From Pseudomonas knackmussii B13 (GTDB taxonomy: Bacteria > Pseudomonadota > Gammaproteobacteria > Pseudomonadales > Pseudomonadaceae), in contig NZ_HG322950.1 in NCBI RefSeq assembly GCF_000689415.1, positions 3,789,501 through 3,853,500 of the forward strand: 64,000 nucleotides of DNA, given 5' to 3'. Position 1 is the stretch's first letter; each line of letters opens with the position of its first letter. Shown here piece by piece: positions 7,842 through 16,743 of this stretch. The translations under genes were made by a program, and so were the position numbers. The notes under the pieces are model-generated. The model did no database searches. It was given only the letters and a program-made list of their open reading frames with translations, and was not told the origin of the DNA.

Positions 7842-8726
7842 CTATTGCGATTCTCGAATAGGTAGCAAGTTCAAGAATGTTTTCAGAATCGGCGCAATGT
7901 GATCGTGACGGTAGATACAACTGACCGGTACAGTGGCCTTGGAGCCCACGAGTTCAGTGAAGCCGAAGTCAGGCCACGAAATCATGGCTACTGTCTCGGG
8001 AACAATTGTCACGCCGACGCCGGCCAACGCCAGAGCCATGGCTGCATTGACGTCTTCAACTATGGCGACAACCTTTGGCTCCACTCGCGCGTTTTTGAAT
8101 ACGCCGATGACTTCGTCTGCGAAACTGGGGCGTCCTTCTCGCGGGAACAGGATCAAGGGCTCGTTACGAAGCGCGCTGCAATGAACTTGCTCACCAAACG
8201 AGCGAGCGCGCGACTTTTGCGCACCCAGAAATAGCCTCTCATTGGTTACGTTTCGGACAACTACACCCTCCTGATAGGGGTAGAAACGCCCGAACCCGAT
8301 ATCGATGGTGCCAGCGTCCAGCGCTTCAATCTGGCGGTTCTTGCTCATCTGCGTCAAGGACACAGTTGCCGAGGGAGCAACCGACAAGAGTTGCCGCAGC
8401 AGTAGCGGTAGCGTATGCAAAACGACGGTTCCGAAATAGGCGACGCGCAATTCCCCGATTTCACCGCGCGATGCTGCACGTGATCTCACCCTTGAGATCT
8501 CGGTAACGTGCAGTAGGCGCCTGGCATCCTCTAAAAATGTTGTACCCGCTGCCGTCAATTCGACGCCGCGGTGCGTGCGTTCAAACAGCACCACGCCGAG
8601 ATCCTGTTCCAGGGCCTGTATTTGGCGGGTAATGGGCGGCTGGGAAATATGCAGGCGTCTTGCCGCAGCACCGATATTTCCCTCTTCTGCGACCGCGATG
8701 AAATAGCGAAGCTGCCGAAATTCCAT
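7842..8726 (-). CDS. clcR: LysR-type activator of the chlorocatechol operon
   Basis: 294-residue LysR regulator transcribed divergently from clcA. The winged helix at residues 1-60 (FRQLRYFIAVAEEGNIGAAA) and effector domain are of the CatR/ClcR/TcbR group. In the known systems ClcR binds the clcR-clcA intergenic region and activates clcA transcription when 2-chloromuconate, the ClcA product, accumulates, and it represses its own gene. A T-N11-A type dyad lies between the genes at 8769-8783, consistent with that. The length is normal and no frame damage is visible. Identification rests on the perfect clcABCDE context. Confidence 0.9.
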   Translation of the reverse strand: MEFRQLRYFIAVAEEGNIGAAARRLHISQPPITRQIQALEQDLGVVLFERTHRGVELTAAGTTFLEDARRLLHVTEISRVRSRAASRGEIGELRVAYFGTVVLHTLPLLLRQLLSVAPSATVSLTQMSKNRQIEALDAGTIDIGFGRFYPYQEGVVVRNVTNERLFLGAQKSRARSFGEQVHCSALRNEPLILFPREGRPSFADEVIGVFKNARVEPKVVAIVEDVNAAMALALAGVGVTIVPETVAMISWPDFGFTELVGSKATVPVSCIYRHDHIAPILKTFLNLLPIRESQ

Positions 8727-8768
8727 TTAAGACCTCTGGTTTTCCCTAGGGGTGGACACCGCTAAGCC

Positions 8769-8783
8769 ATACCGATCCCGTAT
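8769..8783. promoter_or_regulatory. ClcR binding site (LysR T-N11-A dyad)
   Basis: ATAC (8769-8772), seven bases, GTAT (8780-8783) forms the ATAC-N7-GTAT dyad described as the recognition site of CatR/ClcR-type regulators. It sits 43 bases upstream of clcR's start and 113 bases upstream of clcA, where the activator should bind. The clcA promoter elements proper must lie between it and about 8850; I cannot place them with certainty. Confidence 0.65.
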
Positions 8784-8895
8784 TGCAAAGGCTAAAAAAA
8801 GGTATTGGACCGCATGACACGCGAATCTTAGCATTCATGTTTGAAGCACCAACTCATCGGTGTTTCAACCATGAGATCTTGAAAGGAGACGAGTC

Positions 8896-9678
8896 ATGGA
8901 TAAACGAGTTGCCGAGGTCGCAGGCGCGATCGTCGAGGCAGTACGCAAAATTTTGCTGGACAAGCGCGTCACGGAAGCCGAATACCGCGCGGGTGTCGAC
9001 TATCTCACCGAGGTCGCACAGACGCGGGAAACCGCGCTGCTTCTGGACGTTTTCCTGAACAGCACCATCATCGAAGGCAAGGCGCAGCGCTCGCGGACCT
9101 CTGCGCCTGCGATCCAGGGGCCGTACTTCCTGGAAGGTGCTCCTGTAGTTGAAGGCGTCCTCAAGACCTACGATACCGACGACCACAAACCGCTGATCAT
9201 TCGCGGTACGGTGCGCTCGGACACGGGCGAGTTGCTCGCTGGCGCTGTCATCGACGTGTGGCACTCGACGCCTGATGGCTTGTACAGCGGGATCCACGAC
9301 AACATCCCCGTGGACTACTACCGCGGAAAACTCGTGACGGATTCCCAGGGCAACTATCGCGTGCGCACCACGATGCCAGTGCCATACCAGATCCCCTACG
9401 AGGGGCCGACTGGGCGTCTGCTGGGCCACCTGGGCAGCCATACCTGGCGTCCGGCGCACGTGCACTTCAAGGTGCGCAAGGACGGTTTCGAACCGTTGAC
9501 CACGCAATACTACTTCGAAGGGGGCAAATGGGTGGACGATGACTGCTGTCACGGCGTCACCCCCGACCTGATTACGCCCGAGACGATCGAGGACGGGGTG
9601 CGGGTCATGACCCTGGACTTCGTAATCGAGCGTGAGCAGGCCGAGCAACGCAAGTCGGCTACGGAGACAGTGGCATGA
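8896..9678 (+). CDS. clcA: Chlorocatechol 1,2-dioxygenase
   Basis: 260-residue intradiol dioxygenase that opens 3-chlorocatechol and related catechols between the hydroxyls to give 2-chloro-cis,cis-muconate. The non-haem Fe(III) ligands are visible at Tyr130 (DGLY), Tyr164 (PVPY), His188 and His190 (RPAHVHF), the exact positions known for this family. An N-terminal helical dimerisation region (about residues 1-65) precedes the catalytic beta domain. A strong ribosome-binding site (AAAGGAG) lies before the ATG. The stop overlaps the clcB start (ATGA), so the two are translationally coupled. Length equals the characterised ClcA. Confidence 0.96.
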   Translation: MDKRVAEVAGAIVEAVRKILLDKRVTEAEYRAGVDYLTEVAQTRETALLLDVFLNSTIIEGKAQRSRTSAPAIQGPYFLEGAPVVEGVLKTYDTDDHKPLIIRGTVRSDTGELLAGAVIDVWHSTPDGLYSGIHDNIPVDYYRGKLVTDSQGNYRVRTTMPVPYQIPYEGPTGRLLGHLGSHTWRPAHVHFKVRKDGFEPLTTQYYFEGGKWVDDDCCHGVTPDLITPETIEDGVRVMTLDFVIEREQAEQRKSATETVA

Positions 9679-10787
9679 AGATCGAAGCGATCGATGTGAC
9701 GCTGGTGGACGTCCCAGCTTCGCGTCCCATCCAGATGTCGTTTACCACGGTGCAGAAGCAGAGCTATGCGATCGTGCAGATCCGTGCGGGCGGGCTTGTC
9801 GGCATCGGCGAGGGCAGCAGCGTAGGTGGGCCGACTTGGAGTTCCGAATGCGCTGAAACCATCAAGGTCATCATCGAAACGTACTTGGCGCCGCTCCTGA
9901 TCGGCAAGGACGCGACAAATCTGCGAGAGCTCCAGCACTTAATGGAGCGCGCCGTAACCGGAAACTATTCGGCCAAGGCGGCCATCGACGTTGCGCTGCA
10001 TGATCTGAAGGCACGCTCTCTGAACCTGCCGCTGAGCGATTTGATCGGCGGCGCGATCCAGCAGGGCATCCCCATTGCCTGGACCCTGGCGAGCGGCGAC
10101 ACGCAGCGGGACATCGCAATCGCCGAGGAAATGATCGAGCGGCGCCGGCACAACCGGTTCAAGATCAAGCTTGGCGTGCGCTCCCCGGCAGATGATTTGC
10201 GCCATATCGAGAAGATTATCGAGCGCGTCGGTGACCGTGCTGCGGTGCGGGTCGATATCAACCAGGCCTGGGATGAGAACACGGCATCGGTGTGGATTCC
10301 GCGCCTGGAGGCGGCCGGTGTCGAACTGGTCGAACAGCCGGTGGCACGCAGCAACTTCGATGCGCTTCGGCGCCTGTCGGCCGACAACGGGGTGGCCATC
10401 CTGGCCGATGAAAGCCTGAGCTCGCTGGCGTCCGCCTTCGAACTGGCGCGCCATCATTGCGTCGACGCCTTCTCGCTGAAGCTGTGCAACATGGGCGGGG
10501 TGGCAAATACCCTCAAGGTCGCTGCGATCGCGGAAGCCTCGGGCATTGCGTCCTATGGGGGCACCATGTTGGATTCATCAATCGGCACCGCTGCTGCTCT
10601 CCATGTGTATGCCACATTGCCGACGATGCCCTTCGGATGTGAACTGCTAGGGCCCTGGGTGTTAGCCGACACGCTTACGCAGACCCAACTCGAGATCAAG
10701 GACTTCGAGATTCGGTTGCCCTCGGGTCCTGGGTTGGGTGTTGATATCGATCCGGACAAGCTGCGCCACTTCACCCGCGCGGGTTGA
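9675..10787 (+). CDS. clcB: Chloromuconate cycloisomerase
   Basis: 370-residue enolase-superfamily enzyme that lactonises chloromuconate with loss of chloride, giving dienelactone. The N-terminal capping domain spans roughly residues 1-125 and the barrel follows. The catalytic K-x-K pair appears in RFKIKLG (about residues 162-168), metal ligands in VDINQAW, VEQP and ILADESLS (about 195-250). It overlaps clcA by four bases and is followed after 26 bases by ORF3. Length and context match ClcB/TfdD. Expression is expected from the clcA promoter under ClcR. Confidence 0.95.
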   Translation: MKIEAIDVTLVDVPASRPIQMSFTTVQKQSYAIVQIRAGGLVGIGEGSSVGGPTWSSECAETIKVIIETYLAPLLIGKDATNLRELQHLMERAVTGNYSAKAAIDVALHDLKARSLNLPLSDLIGGAIQQGIPIAWTLASGDTQRDIAIAEEMIERRRHNRFKIKLGVRSPADDLRHIEKIIERVGDRAAVRVDINQAWDENTASVWIPRLEAAGVELVEQPVARSNFDALRRLSADNGVAILADESLSSLASAFELARHHCVDAFSLKLCNMGGVANTLKVAAIAEASGIASYGGTMLDSSIGTAAALHVYATLPTMPFGCELLGPWVLADTLTQTQLEIKDFEIRLPSGPGLGVDIDPDKLRHFTRAG

Positions 10788-10813
10788 TTGAAGTCAGTTA
10801 GGGGAAAATCACC

Positions 10814-11797
10814 ATGTTGTCTCGTTTATCAATTCGTTTGGTCGTCTGGCTAGGCTGCGTAGGCTTGAGCTTGCTGGCAGTAACGGCGAGTGCTGCAGAC
10901 TACCCGAGCAAGCCCATTCGATGGATCGTTCCATTCCCGCCGGGCGGTGCAATCGACATGGTTTCTCGTGTCTTGGCCCAGCGCGTGTCGCAAACGCTGG
11001 GGCAGCCGGTGACAGTGGAGAATCGTCCGGGCTCGGGCGGGATCATCGGCAGCGCGGAGGTCGCGCGCTCCCCGGCTGACGGTTATACGCTGCTGGTGAA
11101 CTCGACAGGGCTGGCAGTGGACAAGTGGTTTTATCCGAACGTCGCCTACGATGCTCGGAAAGCATTTGCCCCCGTGGCGCTGTTGGCAACTATCCCCAGC
11201 GTTCTAGTGGTGCCGGCTGATTCCCCATACAAGGATGCCAGGAGCCTACTAGCGTACGCAAAGGCCAACCCCGGTAAGGTGTCATTCGCCTCTGCAGGCA
11301 TGGGGACGTCGATCCATCTGGCGGCCGCTCTGCTGGCCGCTCAGGCCGGGGTTGACCTGCTCCACGTGCCCTACAAAGGGAGCACGCCAGCTGCCGCCGA
11401 CCTGATCGCGGGGCGAGTCTCCATGATGGTCGATTCGATCACCGCACAGCAGTCGTTTATCAAATCTGGACGGGTGCGTGCGCTGGGTGTCACCAGCTTG
11501 CAACCCGCGCCCTCATTGCCTGGGATTCCTCCCCTGGCGCAAGCAGCCGACCAACCGAAGTTCGAGGTCCTGACATGGTTTGGCTTATTTGTGCCGTCAC
11601 GTACCTCGCCGGACATCGTCAAGGTGCTCAACACAGCAATGAATGAAGCACTGAAGACCCCGGAGGTACAAAAGGCGCTGGCGGATATCGGCGCTTCAGC
11701 GCAGGGGGGAACATCGCAAGCTCTGGGCGTCTTATGGGACAACGAGATCGACCGATGGGGCCAGTTGATCGTCCACCATCGACTCAACACCCAATGA
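10814..11797 (+). CDS. clcC: Bug-family (TctC-like) periplasmic binding protein, ORF3 of the clc operon
   Basis: 327 residues with a Sec signal peptide (hydrophobic residues 8-25, cleavage near SAA/D) and a Bug/TctC tripartite-tricarboxylate-receptor domain: YPSKPIRWIVPFPPGGAIDM then AQRVSQTLGQPVTVENRPGSG. Chlorocatechol operons (clc, tcb, tfd relatives) carry such an ORF3 at exactly this place, and it is not required for the four enzymatic steps. Bug proteins bind carboxylates in the periplasm, and no TctA/TctB membrane partners are present in the window. A role in ligand capture or signalling is inference. Gap to clcD is 21 bases. Confidence 0.88.
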   Translation: MLSRLSIRLVVWLGCVGLSLLAVTASAADYPSKPIRWIVPFPPGGAIDMVSRVLAQRVSQTLGQPVTVENRPGSGGIIGSAEVARSPADGYTLLVNSTGLAVDKWFYPNVAYDARKAFAPVALLATIPSVLVVPADSPYKDARSLLAYAKANPGKVSFASAGMGTSIHLAAALLAAQAGVDLLHVPYKGSTPAAADLIAGRVSMMVDSITAQQSFIKSGRVRALGVTSLQPAPSLPGIPPLAQAADQPKFEVLTWFGLFVPSRTSPDIVKVLNTAMNEALKTPEVQKALADIGASAQGGTSQALGVLWDNEIDRWGQLIVHHRLNTQ

Positions 11798-11818
11798 ACT
11801 GTAATCGGAGAGATGAAG

Positions 11819-12529
11819 ATGTTGACTGAAGGGATATCGATTCAATCGTATGACGGGCATACATTCGGCGCGCTCGTGGGCTCGCCGGCCAAAGCGCCCG
11901 CTCCCGTGATTGTGATCGCTCAAGAAATATTTGGTGTGAACGCGTTCATGCGAGAAACGGTGTCATGGCTGGTCGACCAGGGGTATGCGGCAGTTTGCCC
12001 TGATCTGTACGCGCGCCAGGCGCCAGGTACAGCACTCGATCCGCAGGATGAGGCGCAGAGAGAGCAAGCCTACAAGCTCTGGCAGGCCTTCGACATGGAG
12101 GCCGGCGTGGGCGATCTGGAGGCTGCTATCCGCTATGCGCGACACCAACCCTACAGCAACGGCAAGGTGGGATTGGTGGGGTATTGCCTGGGCGGTGCGC
12201 TTGCCTTTCTAGTGGCCGCCAAAGGATACGTGGATCGCGCCGTAGGCTACTACGGTGTTGGACTGGAGAAGCAGCTCAACAAGGTCCCGGAAGTCAAGCA
12301 TCCGGCGTTGTTTCACATGGGCGGCCAAGACCACTTCGTGCCCGCGCCAAGCCGCCAGCTGATTACTGAAGGCTTCGGTGCCAATCCATTGCTGCAAGTG
12401 CACTGGTACGAAGAGGCCGGACACTCGTTCGCCAGGACGAGCAGTTCGGGCTATGTGGCGAGTGCCGCGGCGTTGGCCAACGAACGTACACTGGATTTCC
12501 TGGCGCCCTTGCAGAGCAAGAAGCCATGA
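11819..12529 (+). CDS. clcD: Dienelactone hydrolase
   Basis: 236-residue alpha/beta hydrolase that opens dienelactone to maleylacetate. Starting at the second ATG (11819) places the nucleophile at Cys123 in GYCLGG, as in the structurally known enzyme, with Asp171 (GGQDHF) and His202 (EEAGHSF) completing the triad. The first ATG at 11813 is only a few bases from the GGAG ribosome-binding sequence, whereas 11819 has ideal spacing. Its stop overlaps the clcE start (ATGA). Cytoplasmic; no signal peptide. Confidence 0.95.
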   Translation: MLTEGISIQSYDGHTFGALVGSPAKAPAPVIVIAQEIFGVNAFMRETVSWLVDQGYAAVCPDLYARQAPGTALDPQDEAQREQAYKLWQAFDMEAGVGDLEAAIRYARHQPYSNGKVGLVGYCLGGALAFLVAAKGYVDRAVGYYGVGLEKQLNKVPEVKHPALFHMGGQDHFVPAPSRQLITEGFGANPLLQVHWYEEAGHSFARTSSSGYVASAAALANERTLDFLAPLQSKKP

Positions 12530-13584
12530 ATTTCATTCACGACTATCGTTCCCCGCGGGTGATTTTTGGACCCGACAGCCTCGCCCGATTGCCGCAGGAA
12601 CTGGAACGTCTCGGCATTGACCGGGCGCTCGTGTTGACCACGCCTGAGCAGGCGCCCCTGGGACGGCAAGTAGCCGAGCCGGTCATCGGCCACGTGGCAG
12701 CCTTCTACGATGGTGCGACCATGCATGTACCCGCTTTGGTGGCTGAGGAGGCCTGCAAGATTGCGCGCACGAGTGAGGCTAATGGCGTCATTGCGATTGG
12801 TGGGGGATCTACTATCGGACTCGCTAAGATCGTGGCGCTCCGTACAGAGTTGCCCATCGTCGCTGTGCCCACGACATATGCAGGTAGCGAGATGACGTCC
12901 ATCTTCGGTATCACAGAGGGTGGCGTCAAGAAAACCGGCCGCGACGCGCGTGTCATGCCCCGTGCAGTTATCTACGAGCCCCGGCTGACCCTAGAGCTAC
13001 CCCTTAGCATCAGCGTGACCAGCGCGATCAATGCAATAGCCCATGCAGTTGAAGGCCTGTATGCGCCAGATGCCACGCCGCTGCTTACCATCATGGCCCA
13101 GGAAGGAATCGCAGCGACGGTACGCGCGATTTCCAGAATGTATCAATCACCAAGAGATCTTCAGGCTCGCGGCGACGCGCTTTATGGCGCTTGGCTCTGC
13201 GCGAGCGTGCTTGGCAACGTCAGTATGGCATTGCACCACAAGCTGTGCCACACGCTGGGAGGAACGCTCGATCTCCCTCATGCCCAGACCCATACGGTCG
13301 TGCTGCCCCACGCGCTGGCCTATAACGCGCGCGCGGTGCCAGACGCAATGCGTGTGCTGCGCATTGCCCTGGGGCATGACGATCCACCCACGGCCTTGTA
13401 CGAATTGGCTCGCGACAATGGCGCACCCGTGGCCTTGCGCGATCTCGGAATGCGCGAGGAGGATATTGAGCATGTTGGCGACCTGGCATTGCAGGACCGC
13501 TATCCCAATCCGCGGGAACTGGATCGAGACGCATTGCTTGCATTGCTGCGCGATGCGTACCACGGACGCCCGCCTTCCGCTTGA
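12526..13584 (+). CDS. clcE: Maleylacetate reductase
   Basis: 352-residue member of the iron-type alcohol dehydrogenase superfamily that reduces maleylacetate (and 2-chloromaleylacetate, with loss of chloride) to 3-oxoadipate using NAD(P)H. The nucleotide-binding glycines appear in AIGGGSTIGLAK at about residue 88. The conserved segments VPTTYAGSEMT, AINAIAHAVEGLYA and HKLCHTLGGTLDLPHAQTHT follow, the last holding the histidines of the family. It completes the pathway and is the last gene of the operon; about 115 bases separate it from the AraC gene. Length is typical. Confidence 0.95.
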   Translation: MNFIHDYRSPRVIFGPDSLARLPQELERLGIDRALVLTTPEQAPLGRQVAEPVIGHVAAFYDGATMHVPALVAEEACKIARTSEANGVIAIGGGSTIGLAKIVALRTELPIVAVPTTYAGSEMTSIFGITEGGVKKTGRDARVMPRAVIYEPRLTLELPLSISVTSAINAIAHAVEGLYAPDATPLLTIMAQEGIAATVRAISRMYQSPRDLQARGDALYGAWLCASVLGNVSMALHHKLCHTLGGTLDLPHAQTHTVVLPHALAYNARAVPDAMRVLRIALGHDDPPTALYELARDNGAPVALRDLGMREEDIEHVGDLALQDRYPNPRELDRDALLALLRDAYHGRPPSA

Positions 13585-13699
13585 GGAGGTTGGCATGGAA
13601 TTTTCTTTTGATACAAGTTGACGCCCCAGGCGTTGGCCACTCCAGCCGCACAGCCGGGCGGAGTGAACACAACAACACCACCACCACCACGAGGTTGCG

Positions 13700-14683
13700 A
13701 TGGCGCATCTGTCCTACTCTCCTCCGAGGAATTTCGACGCCCTTTACCGACAACGTGTATTCCAGTCCCATCAGGCCGTGCGCATGCATGACGCGGCAGC
13801 GCGAGAGTTGGCCGACCATAGCCTGACATGGCGTTCGGGCAACGTCGATGCGGCTTTGTACAAGGCACGCGCGCGGCGCCTAACCCTGTTCTCCTTTCGC
13901 TATGGTGCAGAGGTCGAAATTGCACCAAGACCGAGCGAGGAGTTCATCGTGGTGCATCATTCGATCAGAGGCGCCGCAGAATTGAGCGTTGACGGCCAGC
14001 ATATGGTATTGCCCCAAGGGCGCACCGGCTGGATGGCCCCACGGCGAAATTGGCGCATGCGCTGGGAGGCGGGGTGTGAGCAACTCATCCTGAAAATTCC
14101 GCGCGACATGATCGAGGCGGGTGGTATCGCACCGATGGCACCACTTGCGACTTTGCCAGCAGGGCTGGATACGCAGTGGCTGCTGCTGGTCCAGGTGTTG
14201 CTGGGCGCGTCGTCCGCACCGACCTGCGCGGGAGAGCCCGCCGCGTGGGTGGAGCATATCGAGCAGGGCTTGGCTTCGCTGCTGCGCGCGGCCAGTTCCT
14301 GTAGTTTGCCGCGCGAGTCGAGCGATCGGAACTTCGTTGCGCGCGACCCCATCGCCCGGCTTCAGGCCATGGAAGACTATATGCGTGAGCGCCTTGGGGC
14401 GCCTATCGGACTGGCAGACCTATCAGGTGCGGCCGGCGTCAGCGCCCGGGTCCTGCAGCAGACCTGTCAACGTCACCGGCAGATGAGCCCCATGGAGTTG
14501 CTACGAGACATGCGCCTGGATGCTGTCCATGCGTGGCTATCCGAGCACCCGAGTGCCAACATCACCGAGACAGCCCTGTTCTACGGATTCGGCCACCTCG
14601 GCCGATTCGCCGCCTACTACCGGCAACGCTTCGGAGAGTCACCGCACCAGACGGCGCAGCGCCGGTGTTGCGCTCTCTCCTGA
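13700..14683 (+). CDS. AraC/XylS-family transcriptional regulator
   Basis: 327-residue regulator. The N-terminal ~200 residues resemble the AraC_binding_2 domain found in XylS, AndR and other activators of aromatic catabolism. The C-terminal ~105 residues hold two helix-turn-helices (GLADLSGAAGVSARVLQQTC and ITETALFYGFGHLGRFAAYY). It lies between the clc operon and the ring-hydroxylating dioxygenase genes on the same strand, so it is the natural candidate to activate the dioxygenase operon starting at 15479 in response to the aromatic acid. No frame damage. Confidence 0.82.
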   Translation: MAHLSYSPPRNFDALYRQRVFQSHQAVRMHDAAARELADHSLTWRSGNVDAALYKARARRLTLFSFRYGAEVEIAPRPSEEFIVVHHSIRGAAELSVDGQHMVLPQGRTGWMAPRRNWRMRWEAGCEQLILKIPRDMIEAGGIAPMAPLATLPAGLDTQWLLLVQVLLGASSAPTCAGEPAAWVEHIEQGLASLLRAASSCSLPRESSDRNFVARDPIARLQAMEDYMRERLGAPIGLADLSGAAGVSARVLQQTCQRHRQMSPMELLRDMRLDAVHAWLSEHPSANITETALFYGFGHLGRFAAYYRQRFGESPHQTAQRRCCALS

Positions 14684-15478
14684 CTGCGATATCGCAGCGT
14701 CAGTGCATGCCGAGCGCTACGGCGTGGCGACGGCCGGTATGTCTCTCGCGAGCACGACTGGTTTGCGCGCTGCAGGATCTGCAGGATGGGCTGCCGCTGT
14801 TGCGGGGCCGAACCGTTCGAGGCCTTGGCACCGTCCTTCCAGACCGGCTCAAATCCTTGCTGACCCGCGTAACGGCAACTGGAGTCAATGTTGCCTGACG
14901 GATGGGCTGTGGCGTCTTGCCTGGTGTTAGCGAACCGGATTCCCCCATCCATCGCTTCATCGCTTATCTCGGTGCCGCAGACGTGGTGATCCTGATCCTG
15001 CCCTTGGTCTATGCCCCATGCTTACGCAGGCGGCGGAGGCAGCCAAGACAGCACCGTAGCAGTACCAGCCTGAGAGCGTGTGTGGACGCCCCGGAGTGCC
15101 AAGCCCTCAGTTCGTTAAGGCAATGGATCGCGGTGCGGAGCGTCCTCGGCCATGAAGGCAAGCAAGGTACGGCGCAGCAAAGCTCCACTCTTCATCGCTG
15201 ACATCCGTCTGATACGGCCTTCTTGGCGCCGCTCCAAGGTACGGAATCGCCCAGCCGATCAATTCAACAATTAAGAAAGTACGCGCACGCGCTAAGGCCG
15301 GCCGCATGGCATGTCGCCTGGGGTCTTTCTATTTTCACCAGTTTCGGACTCTGGGGATATCCCTTGGATTTTCGCAATCCGGATTCTGATTCATATACAT
15401 ATTCGCGCAGCGGATAGCTGAGATGAGCAGGCGTTCCTAGACTCCATTCAACGCAATGTTGAAAAAGGAGACTAAGCC
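14684..15478. other. Long intergenic stretch with an IS scrap and the dioxygenase promoter region
   Basis: About 795 bases. The first 400 contain only shadow-like frames. A transposase remnant lies at about 15124-15225. The last 230 bases become AT-richer and should carry the dioxygenase promoter: a perfect 10-bp palindrome AATCCGGATT (15376-15385) with flanking GGATT repeats is a possible AraC-type operator, followed by an AT-rich tatacatat near -10 distance. The ribosome-binding site AAAAGGAG is just before 15479. Confidence 0.5.
15124..15225 (-). pseudogene. IS5-family transposase N-terminal remnant
   Basis: On the minus strand, RRPYQTDVSDEEWSFAAPYL matches the conserved N-terminus of IS5/IS1031-type transposases (usual form PTDVSDEEWxxxxPYL). 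A change of frame then gives MAEDAPHRDPLP, the next conserved piece (REDAPQRxxxLR), before a stop. Everything beyond is missing, so only about 35 codons of a roughly 270-codon gene remain. It marks an old insertion between the AraC gene and the dioxygenase genes. No terminal repeats are recognisable. Confidence 0.65.
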
Positions 15479-16741
15479 ATGTCCGAAATGGTCGCCAAGC
15501 CGTCTGCGCATGCCGAGCGCACAGTGTCTTTTTTACAGCCCAATGGTTCCGAAGTGCCTTTTCGGGTCTTTAGTTCGCAGGAAGTGTATGACCGCGAGCA
15601 GGAGCGAATCTTTCGCGGTGCGACCTGGTCCTTCCTCGGCTTGGAGGCGGAGATCCCGAACGTGTACGACTTCAAGAGCACTTTCATCGGCGACACGCCG
15701 GTAGTCGTGACGCGCACGCCCGATGGGTTGTCATGCTGGGTCAATCGATGCGCGCACCGCGGCGCGCAGGTCTGCCGCGAGCTGCGTGGCAACGCCCGCT
15801 CCCATGCGTGCGTGTATCACCAGTGGGGCTATTCGGCAAAGGGCGATCTGCTGGGCGTCCCGTTCCGCCGGGGCCAGAATGGAATGGCCGGCATGCCGGC
15901 CGACTTCAAGACCGAAGAGCATGGTCTGCAGCAGGTGCGCGTCGCCAGCTACCGTGGGCTGGTGTTCGGCACCTTTCGCCAAGACACGCCGTCGCTGGAG
16001 GACTACATCGGTCCGATGATGCGCCCCTGGATTGACCGCATCTTTCACAAGCCGGTGGTCTATCTCGGCTGCACGCGGCAGTATTCCAAATCCAACTGGA
16101 AGCTGTACCTGGAAAACGTCAAGGATGGCTACCACGCGAGCCTTCTGCATCTGTTTCACACAACCTTCAACATCTACCGCGTGGGGATGAAGGTGCGCCA
16201 GATGGCGGATGTGGGCGGCCTGCACAGCCTCTTGACCTCGACCAAGCCTGAAGTCGATACCAATACCGCTGCGGCCTACGAGGCCCAGAAGGTGCGCACG
16301 ATGAACAACAAGCTCGTGCTGGAAGACCCAACCCTGCTCGGGCAGATCCAAGAGTACGAAGAAATCACCACCAACAACATCCAGGCCATCTTCCCCCAAT
16401 TGGTGATCCAGCAGATCCACAACACGCTGGCGGCGCGCCAGTTGCTCCCCAAGGGTCCGAACAACTTCGAGCTGATCTTTCATTTCTTCGGCTACGAGGA
16501 CGATACCCCGGAGTTGCGCGAACTGCGCCTCCTCCAGGCCAACCTCGTCGGTCCCGCAGGCTACATCTCGATGGAGGACACGGAGGCCACAGAACTGGTG
16601 CAGCGCGCCACGCGCATGGATCCGGACAGCCATTCGTACATCGCTATGGCCCAGGACGTTCCAGAGGAGACGGACTCTTCGATCACGGAATACATGATCC
16701 GACGCTTCTGGACCAGCTACCAGGCATTGATGGGGTACTGA
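15479..16741 (+). CDS. Aromatic-ring-hydroxylating dioxygenase, alpha subunit (anthranilate/salicylate/halobenzoate type)
   Basis: 420-residue catalytic subunit. The Rieske [2Fe-2S] ligands are Cys91/His93 (NRCAHRG) and Cys111/His114 (CVYHQWG). The mononuclear iron site is in ENVKDGYHASLLH, with His219 and His224. The sequence looks closest to AndAc (anthranilate dioxygenase), NagG (salicylate 5-hydroxylase) and OhbB (ortho-halobenzoate dioxygenase). The beta gene follows after two bases. With an AraC activator upstream and an acid importer downstream, dihydroxylation of an ortho-substituted benzoate to a catechol is likely; the exact substrate is inference. ICEclc is reported to carry anthranilate-type dioxygenase genes. 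Confidence 0.88.
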   Translation: MSEMVAKPSAHAERTVSFLQPNGSEVPFRVFSSQEVYDREQERIFRGATWSFLGLEAEIPNVYDFKSTFIGDTPVVVTRTPDGLSCWVNRCAHRGAQVCRELRGNARSHACVYHQWGYSAKGDLLGVPFRRGQNGMAGMPADFKTEEHGLQQVRVASYRGLVFGTFRQDTPSLEDYIGPMMRPWIDRIFHKPVVYLGCTRQYSKSNWKLYLENVKDGYHASLLHLFHTTFNIYRVGMKVRQMADVGGLHSLLTSTKPEVDTNTAAAYEAQKVRTMNNKLVLEDPTLLGQIQEYEEITTNNIQAIFPQLVIQQIHNTLAARQLLPKGPNNFELIFHFFGYEDDTPELRELRLLQANLVGPAGYISMEDTEATELVQRATRMDPDSHSYIAMAQDVPEETDSSITEYMIRRFWTSYQALMGY

Positions 16742-16743
16742 GC

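Noticed and set aside
14684..15123. Possible further transposase fragments after the AraC gene
   Set aside because: I compared translations on both strands with transposase motifs I know and found no convincing match beyond the short IS5 piece.
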